The notes under the pieces are model-generated. The model made no database searches. It saw only the letters and a list, made by a program, of their open reading frames with translations, and was not told the DNA's origin. A program made the translations under genes and the position numbers. From Astragalus membranaceus (lineage: Eukaryota > Streptophyta > Magnoliopsida > Fabales > Fabaceae), in assembly GCA_039519185.1 (NCBI GenBank), contig CM076854.1, forward strand, positions 174,127,144-174,191,143: a stretch of 64,000 bases of DNA, read 5' to 3'. Below are positions 11,943 to 23,752 of this stretch, piece by piece (within the stretch, counting starts at the first letter, position 1; every line of letters starts with the position of its first letter).

Positions 11943-12328
11943 AGTCTTGATGTATCTGGCCGTCGCAGTTTAAGGAATTTGTTTGGAAGTGTAGTTACCT
12001 TACAGGTATTTTCTCATTTGAAAGTTTCTTGTTCTGTCTTCTGTTTCTATTTCATCTTATTGTGGAAATTTATTGCTTTTTCATGGTTGGTTGCTGTCGG
12101 TAACTTGTATTTGCTTGAATATTAGCAAGACATGTATGTATAAATGGTGGAGGAAAAAATATTAATATTTGTATCTTTGCATGGCAGGGAGTGCAAAAGA
12201 GCCTTCCGAGGAGCTGTACCAGTCGCCTCAATCCAATTTTGGTAATTACTATTGCTGTCATTCAAGATTGTAAAGTTACACAGCTAGTATATTCAGATTC
12301 AATTTTTGCATAACTTGTGAAAATGGGC

Positions 12329-12402
<74 letters not shown>

Positions 12403-13222
12403 GAAATCTAATATTGTTAAATTTTTTAAATGGAGAGGTCATCTCATTTCACATTACTCTTTTTGGTTTTGGTATTCGATGCAGTGCTTTTTCCCCCAAC
12501 GTTTAATTGCCGGTGTTAGGACACCACTATTTCTTCTCAATGCAGCTTATGATACTTGGCAGGTAAATTCCTTTCACCATTTCCCTTACGGTTAGTTCAA
12601 CATAAAGTCAATAATCTTTTTAAATTAATGAGTCCTGCTAATATCACCTGTGTCAGGTTCAAGAAAGTCTAGCTCCACCATCTGCTGATTATCGCTGGAA
12701 TTGGTTTGAATGCAGAAAAAATTATGCACGTTGCAGTGCACCACAGATACAATATCTGCAAGGTAATTAATTACTCAGAAGTTTCAAGAGTAGCATTTTC
12801 ATGATGTCAGTTGTTTTGTTCTCAGTATGGTTAGTAATTAGTGGTAATATCTTCCGAAACAGGCTTTCGAAATCAGATGCTTAGAGTTACAAAAGGCTTC
12901 TCAAGGTCTCGTAAAAACGGGTTGTTCATAAATTCGTGTTTTGCTCACTGCCAATCTGAAAGACAGGATACATGGTTTGCTCCCAATTCTCCTCATATTG
13001 GAAATAAAGTACGTTCTATTCTTTTAGCTCATTATTATAAGTTTTCTCTATTATTTTTTAGTTTAGTCATATTTTGGTTTTGTAATACTAATGGATGTGT
13101 AAAAATACAAGCAGGGGATAGCACAATCAGTAGGGAACTGGTATTTTGACAGATTTGGTGTCCAGGCTATTGGTTGTCCATACCCTTGTGACAAAACCTG
13201 CCATAATTTGGTTTTCAACTGA
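11943..13222 (+). pseudogene. Captured pectin acetylesterase C-terminal half, six exons
   Basis: Six in-frame blocks with GT/AG borders encode about 184 residues of a plant pectin acetylesterase (CE13 family, which removes acetyl groups from cell-wall pectin). Exons are 11943-12005 (DVSGRRSLRNLFGSVV), 12188-12241 (LPRSCTSRLNP), 12485-12562 (CFFPQRLIAGVRTPLF, NAAYDTWQ), 12657-12762, 12863-13008 (GLFINSCFAHCQSERQDTW) and 13115-13222 (GNWYFDR, CPYPCDKTCHNLVF, stop TGA). Asp in YDTWQ and His in AHCQ are the positions I expect for two of the catalytic residues. The N-terminal half, including the nucleophile Ser and any signal peptide, is missing. There is no internal stop. It lies 194 bp after the P1 stop on the same strand, so one transcript could cover both. 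Confidence 0.9.
12331..12399. repeat. (TA)n microsatellite
   Basis: An uninterrupted TA run of about 69 bp in an intron of the captured pectin acetylesterase segment. The tyrosine/isoleucine-repeat frame here is an artefact. Confidence 0.95.
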
Positions 13223-14894
13223 TATACCACCAAAGAATCATTCTTTCAATTATTTATTTTCTTTTGCTCTTCCATTGCAAATACGTCTTTGGATTGGAAT
13301 CTCAAAAAAAAAAATGTAATTGGATTGTCATAAGTTGTAATATTCATTTATGTAAACATATACCCTTGACTTTGGTTATTCAGTTTTGATTGTATCTATT
13401 TTTTGCAAGTAGAATATGGTTCCTATCTGTGCAACTTCCACATATATGATTCTAGTCCAAATGTTTTGTCTTCGCATATTATACTCCAAAGATGACTTTA
13501 ATGTTTGTTAACTTTGGAGAACAAGAGTCCTGAGAAGGTTACCAAAATTAATGTAAACATATATATGTTTTGCAGAACAAGAGTCCTGAGAAGGTTACCA
13601 AAATTATCCTAAGGTGTATCTCTTTAATCTGCATTTCCTGCTGAAAGGTAACGTTAGTTCAATGCCAGTAATTAAACCTGGACATTGCTGCCAATAATAA
13701 GTTAATTCAATCTATTGTTGATAGCTTAACCCTTGGACTTTTGCAGGAAGGTGGGTTGCTCATTGCAACAAAGATTATAGTAACAAAAAGGTTAGTGTGC
13801 GATCTTTATAATGCTCTTTTGTACAAATCTAAATATGAGTATTTGAAACATTTTCATTCTTCTATTCTTTATCATTCAATATTGGAGCAAGATTCTTCAG
13901 CAATGCCTAAGCAAACATAGTGCTTCACTCTTACTCTACCATGCAATTGGTCTATATGACTATTATTTAAGCATATGGTATATATGATTTTAGATGTCCT
14001 CATCTTCAGTTCCGAAATTAGAAGTCTTGGATATTTCACTCTAGAAATAACAATATACATGTACTGATATAAGCGTGGGCGTCAGATGGAAAAGGAGCCA
14101 TTTTGCATTTCTTTTTAATGAATTGGATTGATTTTACATTTCTTAAACTTGCCGCGTCTCAGGTAAGGTTCTGAAGAATGGGAATACAATTATATATTGT
14201 GCTGCTGTAAATATTGCTGGAATTACTGAAATGATACTATGGTGTTCGATCCTTTGAAGCTAATTGGGAAATGCCTTTTGTTCTTTGTTGTTTTTTGTTT
14301 GAAGGATAGTATGATTTTTATTTGGTGGTTAACAATAACTTTTGATTCCTAGTTCCTAATTTTATTGTATTTTGACAGTAACTTTGGCAATCAAGAACCT
14401 TTTTTCTGTCATCAAAGTTCAATAACATTCAAGGAAGATTGGAGAGCATGACTTCATATGGTGAATCAGGTGAAGTGGAGCTTCAATTGCATTAGATTGA
14501 CATTCCTGGTTCAATGGGTCTGTAGGTTATAAAATGAATAGTCCTTCTTAGCATATTGTAAAGCAACTAGCACCTTATGTTTGAATGTGTTTTCGTTTTC
14601 AAGATGTTGAAATGTCTATTTTCTACTGGTTTGTTACTGATTGTATTGCAAATTGCAATAACTAGTAGTGAGTGAAAAGAATTGGAATTGTTGTTTCCCT
14701 TATCATAATTTAGGCTTTGAATCTTGTTGCAATGCACAATTGCACTATTCATTTTGTTCTTGTTTTTATGACAGGGGTATTCATTTTGTCTTTGCATGTT
14801 TTTGGAACACTACTACCAAATGTAAATATTATCAGTCTACTACGTACGTTTAATTTAGGCTTTGAATTTTTTTTTTATTTAAAAAAAGTTAGTT
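13223..14894 (+). other. Rest of the CACTA interior, no recognised gene
   Basis: Probably pectin acetylesterase 3' flank, then unidentified sequence. A 35-bp direct repeat (13521-13555 and 13577-13611) contains aacaagagtcctgagaagg. Exon-like blocks (NKSPEKVTKI at 13577 onward, and one near 13747-13790) could not be assigned. No complete gene is supported. Confidence 0.4.
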
Positions 14895-15380
14895 TTAACA
14901 TCGGTTCCCATCAGGACCTGATGCGAAAAGTACTTTTCGCATCAGGTGGTTCTGAAAATCCGATGCCAAAAATGTGCTAAAATCTAATTAAAAGGGACTT
15001 TTGGCATCGGGTGGTAATACAACTGATGCGAAAAATACTTTTCGCATCAGGTCCATACCTGATGTAAAAGGTGCGTACTTTTAACATCACCTGAATCTGC
15101 AACGGACACGGAACCGATGCGAAAAGTCATTTTTAACCGATGCGAAAAGTCTAAATTGTAGTAGTGATCATTGCATTACTTATAAAACAACCTTATTGTA
15201 AATATTGAATATAGAATAATATATCATTGTGCCTAATCTGCCTACTTGCATATATCTGATAAGTTCAAATCTCTTTTTCCGCATTTGATTTAAGCAAACT
15301 TATCATTTATTTTGAAAAGAATCCAAGAATTACACATAACCTTATTCACCCCCCCTCTAAGGTTATACTATAGTCTAACA

Positions 15381-18300
15381 GAGGATCCTTTTTTAGACGA
15401 TCATGGAGGGGTTTGATGAGATTACTAAGTTGCGGAAAGAAGTCTGAAACATAATTGAGGCAACCCAGAAACCTTTGTAATTGGTTTTTGTCAATAATTT
15501 GATTAGGAAATTTATCAGAGAACTCAATAGCTCTACTGATGGGGATAATGGTTCCTTGATGGATGTTGTGACCAAGAAACCTAATTTTCGTTTGAAAAAG
15601 ATTGATTTTTGTTTTTGATACAGCAAGGCCATTTCTTTTGATTATGGAAATGAAAGTGCTGATGTGTTTGACATGCTGATCAAAGGATTGGGAATAAATA
15701 AGCACATCATCAATATAGACAATTGCAAATTTTGAATAATTATTAAAAATATCATTCATGATCCTTTGGAATTCATAAGGAGCGTTTTTTAAGCCAAAAG
15801 GCATAACGTTCCATTCATATTGACCAAAAGGGACAGTAAATGCAGTTTTGTACCTGTCCTCTTCTTTGATTTGTATTTGCCAAAACCCAGATTTCAGGTC
15901 AAACTTTGAAAAGATCTTTGCATCATGGAGTCTTTTGAGGAGATCCCTTTTGTTGGGTATAGAGTACCTAATCCAGCAAAGAGCTTGATTGAGTGGTTTG
16001 TAATTGATGACCAATCTAGGGGTTCCTCTTTCGATCTCAGCCTGCTTATTGACATAAAAGGCAGAACAAGACCAAGGGCTTTTACTTTTGCGAATGAGCC
16101 CTTTTGCCAGAAGGTCCTTGATTTCTTCCTGACAGACGAGAAGGAGATCTTGGTTCATTTGGATAGGCCTAGCTTTGGTAGGGATTTGTCTATCCTGAAA
16201 ATCCTTTTCATAAGGAAGTTCAACAATGTGGTGCTTTCTTTCCCAGAAAGCATAGGGTAGGTCAGAACAAATAGTAGATTGGATTTGTTCTAGGAGGCTT
16301 TTAACCCTAAGCTGATTATCTCTTTTAAGCAACTGACTGTCGACGTGCCTAAAAGATATTTCCTCTCTAAGGAAATTGATTTGGTTTTTCTTGTAAGAGA
16401 TTGGGTTCAAGTTTCTAATGAAAGGTTTTCTTAAAAACTTGAATATAATGGGTTTCCCCAGATGCTGGGCTATTATGCCATCCTCAGTTATTTGAAAGGG
16501 AAAAAGTGACCTTATGAAAGGAGTTCCTAAGATCACTTTGTTTTTCAAATCCTTAACAAGTAAGAAGGATGTGTCAATTTTAAAATTTTGGTTTTCAATA
16601 ATAGCCGAAGACAACTTGTAATTGATTCTGAGTTTAGAGCCGTTAGCCGCACTAAGTTGCTCAGAGGTTTTTTCAAAATATCTTGTAGGAACAAGACCTT
16701 CAAGGATGCAATTAGAGTCTGCCCCAGTATCAAAGAGGGCAACTGTTTCAGGGGTGAACTCACCTATGATGATTTTGATGTTTATATAAAACTTTTGAAT
16801 TTTGACATAATTGATAATCCCTAAGAAATCATCATCGGGTGTTTCCATCTTTTCATCATCTTCAGTAACAGGTATTTCAGAAGACGAATCATTTTCAGGC
16901 CAATGAGTCTTCCATTGATCTAGGGTTGATTGATGCTCAGCCTGTTTCTGTTTAAGATCTTTGATTTCAGTTTTTAAATTGTTAATCTCAGATTGAAGAT
17001 CTTGAATAGTAACATGTTTTACATTGGTTCTCTCTAACCTCTTAAAGGTATCTTTAAGGTTAAACCTATTGGTTACGAGAGGGTTGTTGGGGGGTTTTGA
17101 CTCAAGGGTGGCCTTTAACCTGTTAAGGTACTTAGCCTTTTCTTGAGGGTCAGGGATAGCATTAATGGCTTCAAAGAGAAGGTCTTGTTCTCTAGTGAGG
17201 ACATTAATGTGATCTGAGGAGTCTGTTAAGTCATCTTCTTGAACTTGGTTTAGGTTATCTAGAGATTGGTCAGAAGATCCTACATCAGTATCTTCTGAGG
17301 ATTGGACTAACAGATTATTGATCTTATCCTCAAGATCTGGGTCAAGTTTTAGGGCCTTGAGTTTCCCTAAGAACCTGTAATTGTTGCTGATGTGGCCTGG
17401 CTTGCCACATTTAAAGCAGATAATAGGATTCCTAGGTTTGTCATTATTCTCATAATGTTTCCTTTCGGGTCGACCCGTAGTTTGAGGTTTGGGTCTATTG
17501 AAACGCCTTTCCCTATAGTAGTTAGGTCTTGGTAGGACGTTACTGGATTTTGGTTTGGGCTTAGACCTGGCCTTCTTAGCACAGGGAAGACCAAATTGTT
17601 CACAGAAGGTCCCTAAGTCCTTAGAGTTTTGGGCCTTTTCTTTGGATAGTTGATGCTGGATTTTGTCGTCTTGACAAATCTTCAAAGTAACACGTTGGAT
17701 AATGGCAATAAGTTGACCATAACTTAATTGCTGATATTGGATGATGCCATTAGGGTTTTGACCACGAAGTTTATCCCTGACTTTATCACCTAAGGATTTT
17801 GGAAGACCAGCCAAGAACTTTTCTTTCCAGAAAGCTTGTTGGCTATCTTCTCTGGTGTAGACTCTTGTTAAAAAGGTGTCTTTATACCATCTAAAGTCAC
17901 CTAGGGTTTTACACCTGAGATTGGACAATAATTCTGCAGATCTATCTTTAATCAAAGAGGGATCTCCAATAAAATGTTGGGCAATAGTAAAGATAAGGGT
18001 ATTGATAGCATCAGGGATACTACCTTCCTCACCTAGGACAGGGATGCCACTGGAGTCAAGTTTGACTGCAGTGAGGATACATTGTTTGTCGTTGTCAGTG
18101 AGATAATTATCCCACCAACCTTTGAGTTGACCACAGAACCCTGCAACAAGGATTTCTATGATCATGTTTTCTGGATAATTGTTGGAGGTTTCATAGGCAG
18201 TGGCAACCATAGTCATGTTTTGAAGAATTTTGGTTATGCCATACTCATTTTCTCCATCAATATTCCATTCATAAACGTTATTAGCACTAAAGCTCTTGAT

Positions 18301-19383
18301 ATTGGTCTCCTTTTCTTCTAGGAGAAGATCAGGGGCCGTGGCTCTAGGATAATAAAGTTTTGTTTCCTTTTTCCATTGGTTTTTGGGATTGTAGATGACA
18401 GGACTTACTTTGTTTTCTGGGTTGGTTTCTCCTGAGTGATCAGAAGAGGTTTCATCAAGCATATTGATGATTTTACTCCTAGGTGAAGGTGTGTCAGGAG
18501 CATTTGTTCTAAGGAGAACTAATTGCTCATTGACTTTGGCTAAGAGCTCATTTTTGGCGTCATCAACTTCTTTCTTGATGTGATTTTTGGGATCATTACG
18601 CCGAAGGGTATTTTTGAAGGTTTTGGAAACTTTGTAGGGTTTGAAAAGAGGTTTTTCTAATTGGGTAGAAGATGAAGATGGTTCAGTTCTAGAAGAGTCA
18701 AGACAAATCCCTTTGCCTTTCCTACTACTGTTAGAATCACCTAAAGCTTGGAGGTACTTGTTTGTGTAATTGGATTGCTCCATGAGGTCTCTGATGTCTT
18801 TGGCAGAGACAGGTCCTTCCTCAGTTTTGGTTTTGAAAGGGGAGGCCATGACAGGAGTAGCTTGATCTTTGCTGTTAAGAGCAAAGGGAACTTTGGGTGG
18901 AAGCTCAGACTGAACCATTTGACCATCTTTAAGATGCCAAACAGTGATAACGTCTAGGGTTTTTCTACCAACCATGTCAGTTTGAAAAGGGTAGTCAATA
19001 TTTTCCTTGATGGTATATGCATGAAACCAATCAAAGAAGGGGATATTGAACTTTACTTGATTGAGAAATTTATAAAATTTCTCTTGGATTTTTTTTTTGT
19101 GTCCCTGGTATTTTTGAAAGAACCATACTCTGTGAGGAGCCCATTCCTCAGAGTAGAAATCTTTCCTAAGGGATTCCTTATCTATAGTAAACTCAGATAA
19201 GGTAGATTGATTTTCAAAACAGGTTTCCTTTTTGAAAACTTGGTTTGAAAAGGATTGGTTCTCATTAAGAGAAGATTGAGATGAAGGTGATGATATAGGT
19301 GACTTACCAGAAATGGGTTTAGGAACGTGTGAGGAAAGCATTTTTACAAATATGATGAAAATTTCCTCACCCATTGATATCAA
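15381..19383 (-). pseudogene. Endogenous caulimovirid-like polyprotein (capsid, protease, RT)
   Basis: A long open minus-strand frame. Viral-type sequence runs to the LTR junction at 15381, after which the frame reads into the LTR and stops near 15346. In order there is a capsid-like N-terminal half with a conserved LKGWWDNYL block, then a Lys/Arg-rich stretch, and a zinc knuckle CFKCGKPGHISNNY whose last cysteine is replaced by Tyr. A coiled coil with EINNLKTEIKDLKQ follows. Next come an aspartic protease motif (ALFDTGADSNC) and a reverse transcriptase with KSPWSCSAFYVN, MPFGLKNAPYEFQ and VYIDDVLIYS. This order matches plant pararetrovirus-like polyproteins rather than Ty3 elements with integrase, and no integrase is seen. 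The first Met (19383) may not be the ancestral start. A movement protein was not identified. Confidence 0.85.
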
Positions 19384-20085
19384 AAAGCCTTCATTTGGTA
19401 TGCATAGAAATATAAGTATTAAATATGAACTAGTAATTACCTTCTGGAGTATGCTTGTGGAGTTAACTATGTCTTGTTCGAAGATCAGTATAAGGCCACC
19501 ATAATGGATATTAAGACTTGAATAAAAGAATTATTTTCTAATTTATACTTTGGAGTGGAAATAACCTTTATACAGTAAACAATACTTAAAGTAAATACAG
19601 TTATATAGCAGACCTGGTTTACCAATTACATTCTAAGTTATATCTTGTATTTAAAATATGTCAATCATATGATCAAAAACAAAGAGTTTTCGCAAAACTT
19701 CCTCTTTTAGACCAAGGATTAGTTAAGAATAATTATCTCCCAGGGTGGTATTTATGCGACCCTTTATCATCTGCTGGGCTTTTATGCATTTCATATACCA
19801 TTCGTCATTAGCGAGATTTCCAGTTATTCTTACAAGACTTCCATAGTCAAAAGAGATAGCAAAGTTTTTATAAAAAGAGCTTTTAAACTATTTTGATCAT
19901 AGACACATAATTAATTAAATATGCAGAATATAACATAGATATATAATTAAAAACTCAAAGTAAGTATATAGCAGCACACTTTATTAAATGTTTAAGGATG
20001 GAGGTAAGTCCTGCAAGGTATAAACATAGATGAATAATGACATTATTCATTTTTCACAATTATTAGTCATAAAACATAGTGCTTT

Positions 20086-20088
<3 letters not shown>
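19384..20088. other. Upstream flank of the polyprotein, no gene recognised
   Basis: Non-coding A/T-rich sequence upstream (minus strand) of the caulimovirid-like frame. No tRNA primer site or further viral ORF was recognised. Confidence 0.4.

Positions 20089-20141
<53 letters not shown>
20089..20141. repeat. (TA)n microsatellite
   Basis: An uninterrupted TA run of about 52 bp that separates the polyprotein flank from the composite repeat. Confidence 0.95.
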
Positions 20142-20144
<3 letters not shown>

Positions 20145-20149
20145 TAACC

Positions 20150-22480
20150 CATAATTAAAGAGAAAAGAAAAGAACACAATTAGAAAGTGAAACACATATG
20201 TAGGTGTCATGCAGAGTTTGGTTTAAAACCACCAATAAAATAAAAGCACATATACAAAGTTGAAATTATTATTGATGAACGAAGTTCGCATATTAATCAA
20301 TATTTTTTCTGATGCTAAAGTACCCCAAAAAAGCGCTGTTTAGCACCGCACTTTACATATTTTGTCACAAAATTATTATTTTTCACCAAACGGGTTATTG
20401 AGGAATGAGCTTTGCGTATCCGAACATGTAAAATTTTTCTGGACCCTAAAGTACCCCAAAACAAATTGCTTTGCACCACACTTTACGTATTTTGTCACGT
20501 AATTTTTTTATTCTTCATCAAACAGGTTATTGAGGAACGAACTTCGCGTATCTGGACATCTAAAATTTGTTTTGGACCCTAGAGCACCCCAAAATGCACT
20601 GTTAGCATCACACTTTACCTATTTTGTCACAAAACTATTATTTTTTGACCAAACCAATTATTGAGGAAAAAACTTCGGGTATTTGAACTGTTAAATTTTT
20701 TCTGAATCCCAAAGTACCTCAAAACACACTTGTTAACATCGTACTTTACGTATTTTGTTAAAAAATATTTTTTTTCACCATCAAGTATACCAAAGCACAC
20801 TGTTTAGCATATCATTTTACGTATTTTGTCATGAAATTAAATCTTTTTTTCACCGAATCGATTATTGAAAAACAAAGTTTGCATATTTAAACATCTACAT
20901 TTTTTGAGACCGTAAAGTAATTGTTAAAATATTAAAAAGGAAACAATGCAAAACCTTAAAATGTAAAAGAAGAAAAAATAAAAAAAAATAAAAAGAAAAA
21001 AAACCAAATGTAAAAACAAAATAAGAAAAAAGTTGATCAAAAGAAAATAAGAAAAAAAACAAAAACTGCGGCATTTCCCGTGGGCCAGTGACAAGCCGCT
21101 TATGATATGTAGATTATCTTAAGAATATAAATCTTAGGGAGTTTCCCACTCTACTTTCCCTCCAAAACTCCCACCCCTTCCCCCATATCTTTTTTTTTCA
21201 TATTTTTATTTTAAAAAAATAGAACTATAAATTGATGAAGATGAAAGTTAATTTCGTGATAAATTAAGTAAAGTGCAATGCTAGCCAGTATGTCTTGGGG
21301 TACTTTAGAGTCCGATAAAAAAATTAACAATTCAAATACGCAAAGTTTTTTCCTCGATAACCAATTTCGTTAAAAATAATTGATTTTGTAACAAAATATG
21401 TAAAGTGTGACGCTAAACAGTGTGTTTAGGGGTAATTTAGATTTCAAAAAAAAAAATAGATGGACAGATACATGAAGATCGTTCGTCACTCTAAAAATTA
21501 ATTTCATGGCAAAATACGTAAAGTGCGACATTAAGCAGTGTATTTTGAGGGACTTTCCTTTTTTTTCTCCTCTTTCATGTTTTAAGCAGTATATTTTTGG
21601 GTACTTTAGGGTTCAAAAAAACTTGAACTGTTTAAATATGCAAATTTTGTTCCTCACTAATCGGTTTGTTGAAAGAAAATAAAGATTTTGTAATAAAATA
21701 CGTAAAGTGTAATACTAAGCAGTGTGCTTTTGGGTACTTTATCGGTCGAAAAAAATTTGAACTATTCAAATACGAAAAGTTTGTTCCTCAATAACCGATT
21801 TGGTGGAAAAAATAATTTCATGACAAAATATGTAAAGTATGATGCTAAGTAGTGTGTTTTCGAATGCTTTAGTGTTCGCAAAAAAATTCAACTATTCAAA
21901 TATGCAAAGTTTGTGCCTCAATAGCTGGTTTGGTGGAAAAAAAAGTATAATTTCGTGACAAAATACATAAAGTGTGATGCAAAACAGCGTGTTTTGGAGT
22001 ACTTTAGTGTTCGGAAAAATTTTAACCGTTCAAATACTCAAAGTTCATTTCTCAATAACCGATTTGTTGAAACAAATAATAATTTTGTGACAAATATGTA
22101 AAGTGTGATGCTAAGCAATGTGTTTTGTGGTACTCAAAGTTCATTCCTCAATAACCGGTTTGGTGAAAAAATTAATTTCATGACACAGACTCATGCGACT
22201 TACCCTTTTAGTGATTCCACCACTTTAAAAAATCAATTTCTTTTTATACTTCTTCACTTTGTATTTTAAGGCCATATTTTTCTGAATCTTTAAAAAATTA
22301 ATTTATATTTTTACTTCTTCTCATTATCTTTCTGAAACCAAAATATTTATTAAATTCATTTAATACAGTCACCACCAATTCTTCTATTGAAGTCATTTCT
22401 TCTTAGTATCTATGGATAGCCAATTTCAATTTTATAATCTTCTTATTTGATTTATAGTTATAATTTAATTTTTATTCACA
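20150..22480. repeat. Composite repeat family, two facing arrays (copies C and D)
   Basis: The head segment (20165-20275) is followed by five to six tandem units of about 125 bp (20280-20920) in the same orientation as copy A. After a spacer (20930-21240), seven or eight units run in the opposite orientation to about 22180. The inverted family tail then reaches about 22480. Unit words on the left are attgaggaa, ctaaagtacccc and cactttacgtattttgtcac; on the right they appear reverse complemented (gacaaaatacgtaaagtg, ttcctcaataaccg). The whole forms a large imperfect inverted repeat. No reading frame of note. Confidence 0.7.
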
Positions 22481-22740
22481 TATATTAGACTATATATTTT
22501 ATAAACCAATATTGTTACTATGGATTATGTGTATGAAATAATTTGTCTGGATTACATCAATACACACTCTATTTTAGGTTTTGAGTTCACAATTACCTTT
22601 TTTTATTACACACTTTTTTTTTAATTCATATTTACCTTCAATTTATGCAAAGCTTTTTCATGTTGCAATTTAAGAAACAAATTTTACCTAACAACAATTC
22701 TATATTAACTAGAGTTTTTACCTCGGTTATATTGCTCAAA

Positions 22741-22875
22741 TATTGTTTTTTTATAGGCAATGTTAGTGGGGTGGGGGGAATGTTAGTTTCCCGGCAAGAA
22801 CTCGGGACCTCCTGCTTGCACTCGGTTTGGTGCACTCCTTTAATATCGATTAGCTCACCAACTGAACTACCTAAT
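22741..22875 (-). repeat. tRNA-derived SINE-like sequence
   Basis: On the minus strand TAGTTCAGTTGGTGAGCT gives a good RNA polymerase III A box. About 60 bp downstream GGTCCCGAGTTC is a B-box-like element. The spacing and wording resemble the tRNA-related head of plant SINEs rather than a functional tRNA; no cloverleaf is evident. The tail and TSD were not fixed. Confidence 0.5.
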
Positions 22876-22879
22876 TAGT

Positions 22880-23027
22880 ATATTGAATAAACATGTATTT
22901 TAACCTAACGTCTCACTCCACGCTATCAAAGCCGAATGAATGTATTAATTCGGCCCATGGACAATAGCATTTCAAGCCTGTAACTTAGGCCCAGTAGTAA
23001 ATTGGAAATACACTGCATCAACCTTCA
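22880..23027 (+). promoter_or_regulatory. Possible interrupted host promoter/5' region
   Basis: Contains cggcccatgg and taggcccagt, GGCCCA site-II-like words found in promoters of plant housekeeping genes. It lies just before the MULE target site. On the other side of the MULE, non-repeat sequence continues to an ATG near 30254. Speculative. Confidence 0.25.
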
Positions 23028-23752
23028 ATTCCAATAGGGTTTTTTTACCCCCATCATATCACTATATACCCCCACATAATTTTATAAACCGAAAATACCC
23101 CTGCCAAACTAAAACTCGCTCGGATTTATCTTTTTTTAGATAAATCCGCTTTGTTATTTTTCCAAAGCTGATATATCTATTGTGGGTAAATCCGATTTTC
23201 TTTTTTTTTTAGGGAAATTGGATTTAGATAAATCCGCTTTGTTATTTTTCCAAAGCGGATTTATCTTCCCAATAGGTAAATCCGACTTTTAAATAACAAA
23301 GCGGATTTACCTAATGTGGGGGGTACATCCGCTTTTAAAATTAACAAAAGCGGATTTACCTAATGTGGGGGTAAATCTGATTTTGAAATTAAAATTAAAA
23401 TTAATTTTTTTTAGAAATATAAAATAGATATGAATATCGGTCGTCTTTTGGTTTTGTTTAGTGTATTGTTCGTTAATGATCAGCGGTCGTACGCGGGTCA
23501 AAATAATTAAAAAAAGGTAAATATAGTATCAAGGTAAGAGACATTGGTCGTCTCTCGAGGACCTCTAAATACAGAAATTACCAAAATCAGGAACCAAAAT
23601 AAACAATAAAAATGGAGGTTTTGAAGAAAAGAGTTTGATGTTTAATGAAGAAAAACAATTAAAGATAGACAATCAATCCATTGGTTTCACGTGCGTTTCT
23701 TGGATTTCTCATCGGTTCTAAAATAAAGATTTGGGCAAGGTTTGATAATTCT

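Larger units (their letters stand above)
10234..15166 (+). mobile_element. CACTA transposon carrying host gene fragments
   Basis: The left end CACTAGTGGAAAAAATGG and right end (inward CACTACTACAATTTAGAC) are flanked by a perfect 3-bp duplication ATC (10231-10233 and 15167-15169), as expected for CACTA elements. Subterminal zones hold repeated, often inverted words such as gatgcgaaaagt, gcatcggtt and cctgatgcg (10256-10470 and 14895-15160). No transposase is seen in the 4933 bp. The interior instead holds ribosomal protein P1 and pectin acetylesterase segments, both on the plus strand and with introns. The element is therefore non-autonomous and acquired the genes at DNA level. The left TIR matches the end at 41252. 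Confidence 0.88.
8669..15380 (-). mobile_element. Solo LTR, Sirevirus (copia) type, with nested CACTA
   Basis: Read on the minus strand, the element starts TGTTAGACTATAG at 15380 and ends TTGGTTCAACA at 8669. It is flanked by perfect 5-bp duplications (GAGGA at 8664-8668 and 15381-15385). Removing the CACTA element and one TSD leaves 1776 bp. A second copy at 25115-26852 is 1738 bp and collinear. The start word ccttagaggggggtgaata is, from memory, typical of Sirevirus LTRs. Inside are at least twelve ATCGAT palindromes (about 9034-9405) and four imperfect copies of a 50-60 bp unit with aatcctggga and cttgggt (about 9690-9880). No internal retrotransposon genes remain. Confidence 0.9.

Noticed and set aside
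12317..12595. 92-codon plus-strand frame as a gene
   Set aside because: It begins in the (TA)n tract; only the part from 12485 to 12562 is a real exon, of the captured acetylesterase.
15925..16260. 111-codon plus-strand frame
   Set aside because: Antisense to the reverse transcriptase region of the caulimovirid-like polyprotein, whose motifs are unmistakable.
22741..22875. Functional tRNA gene on the minus strand
   Set aside because: A and B boxes are present but spacing and flanks do not allow a convincing cloverleaf; a SINE head is more likely.
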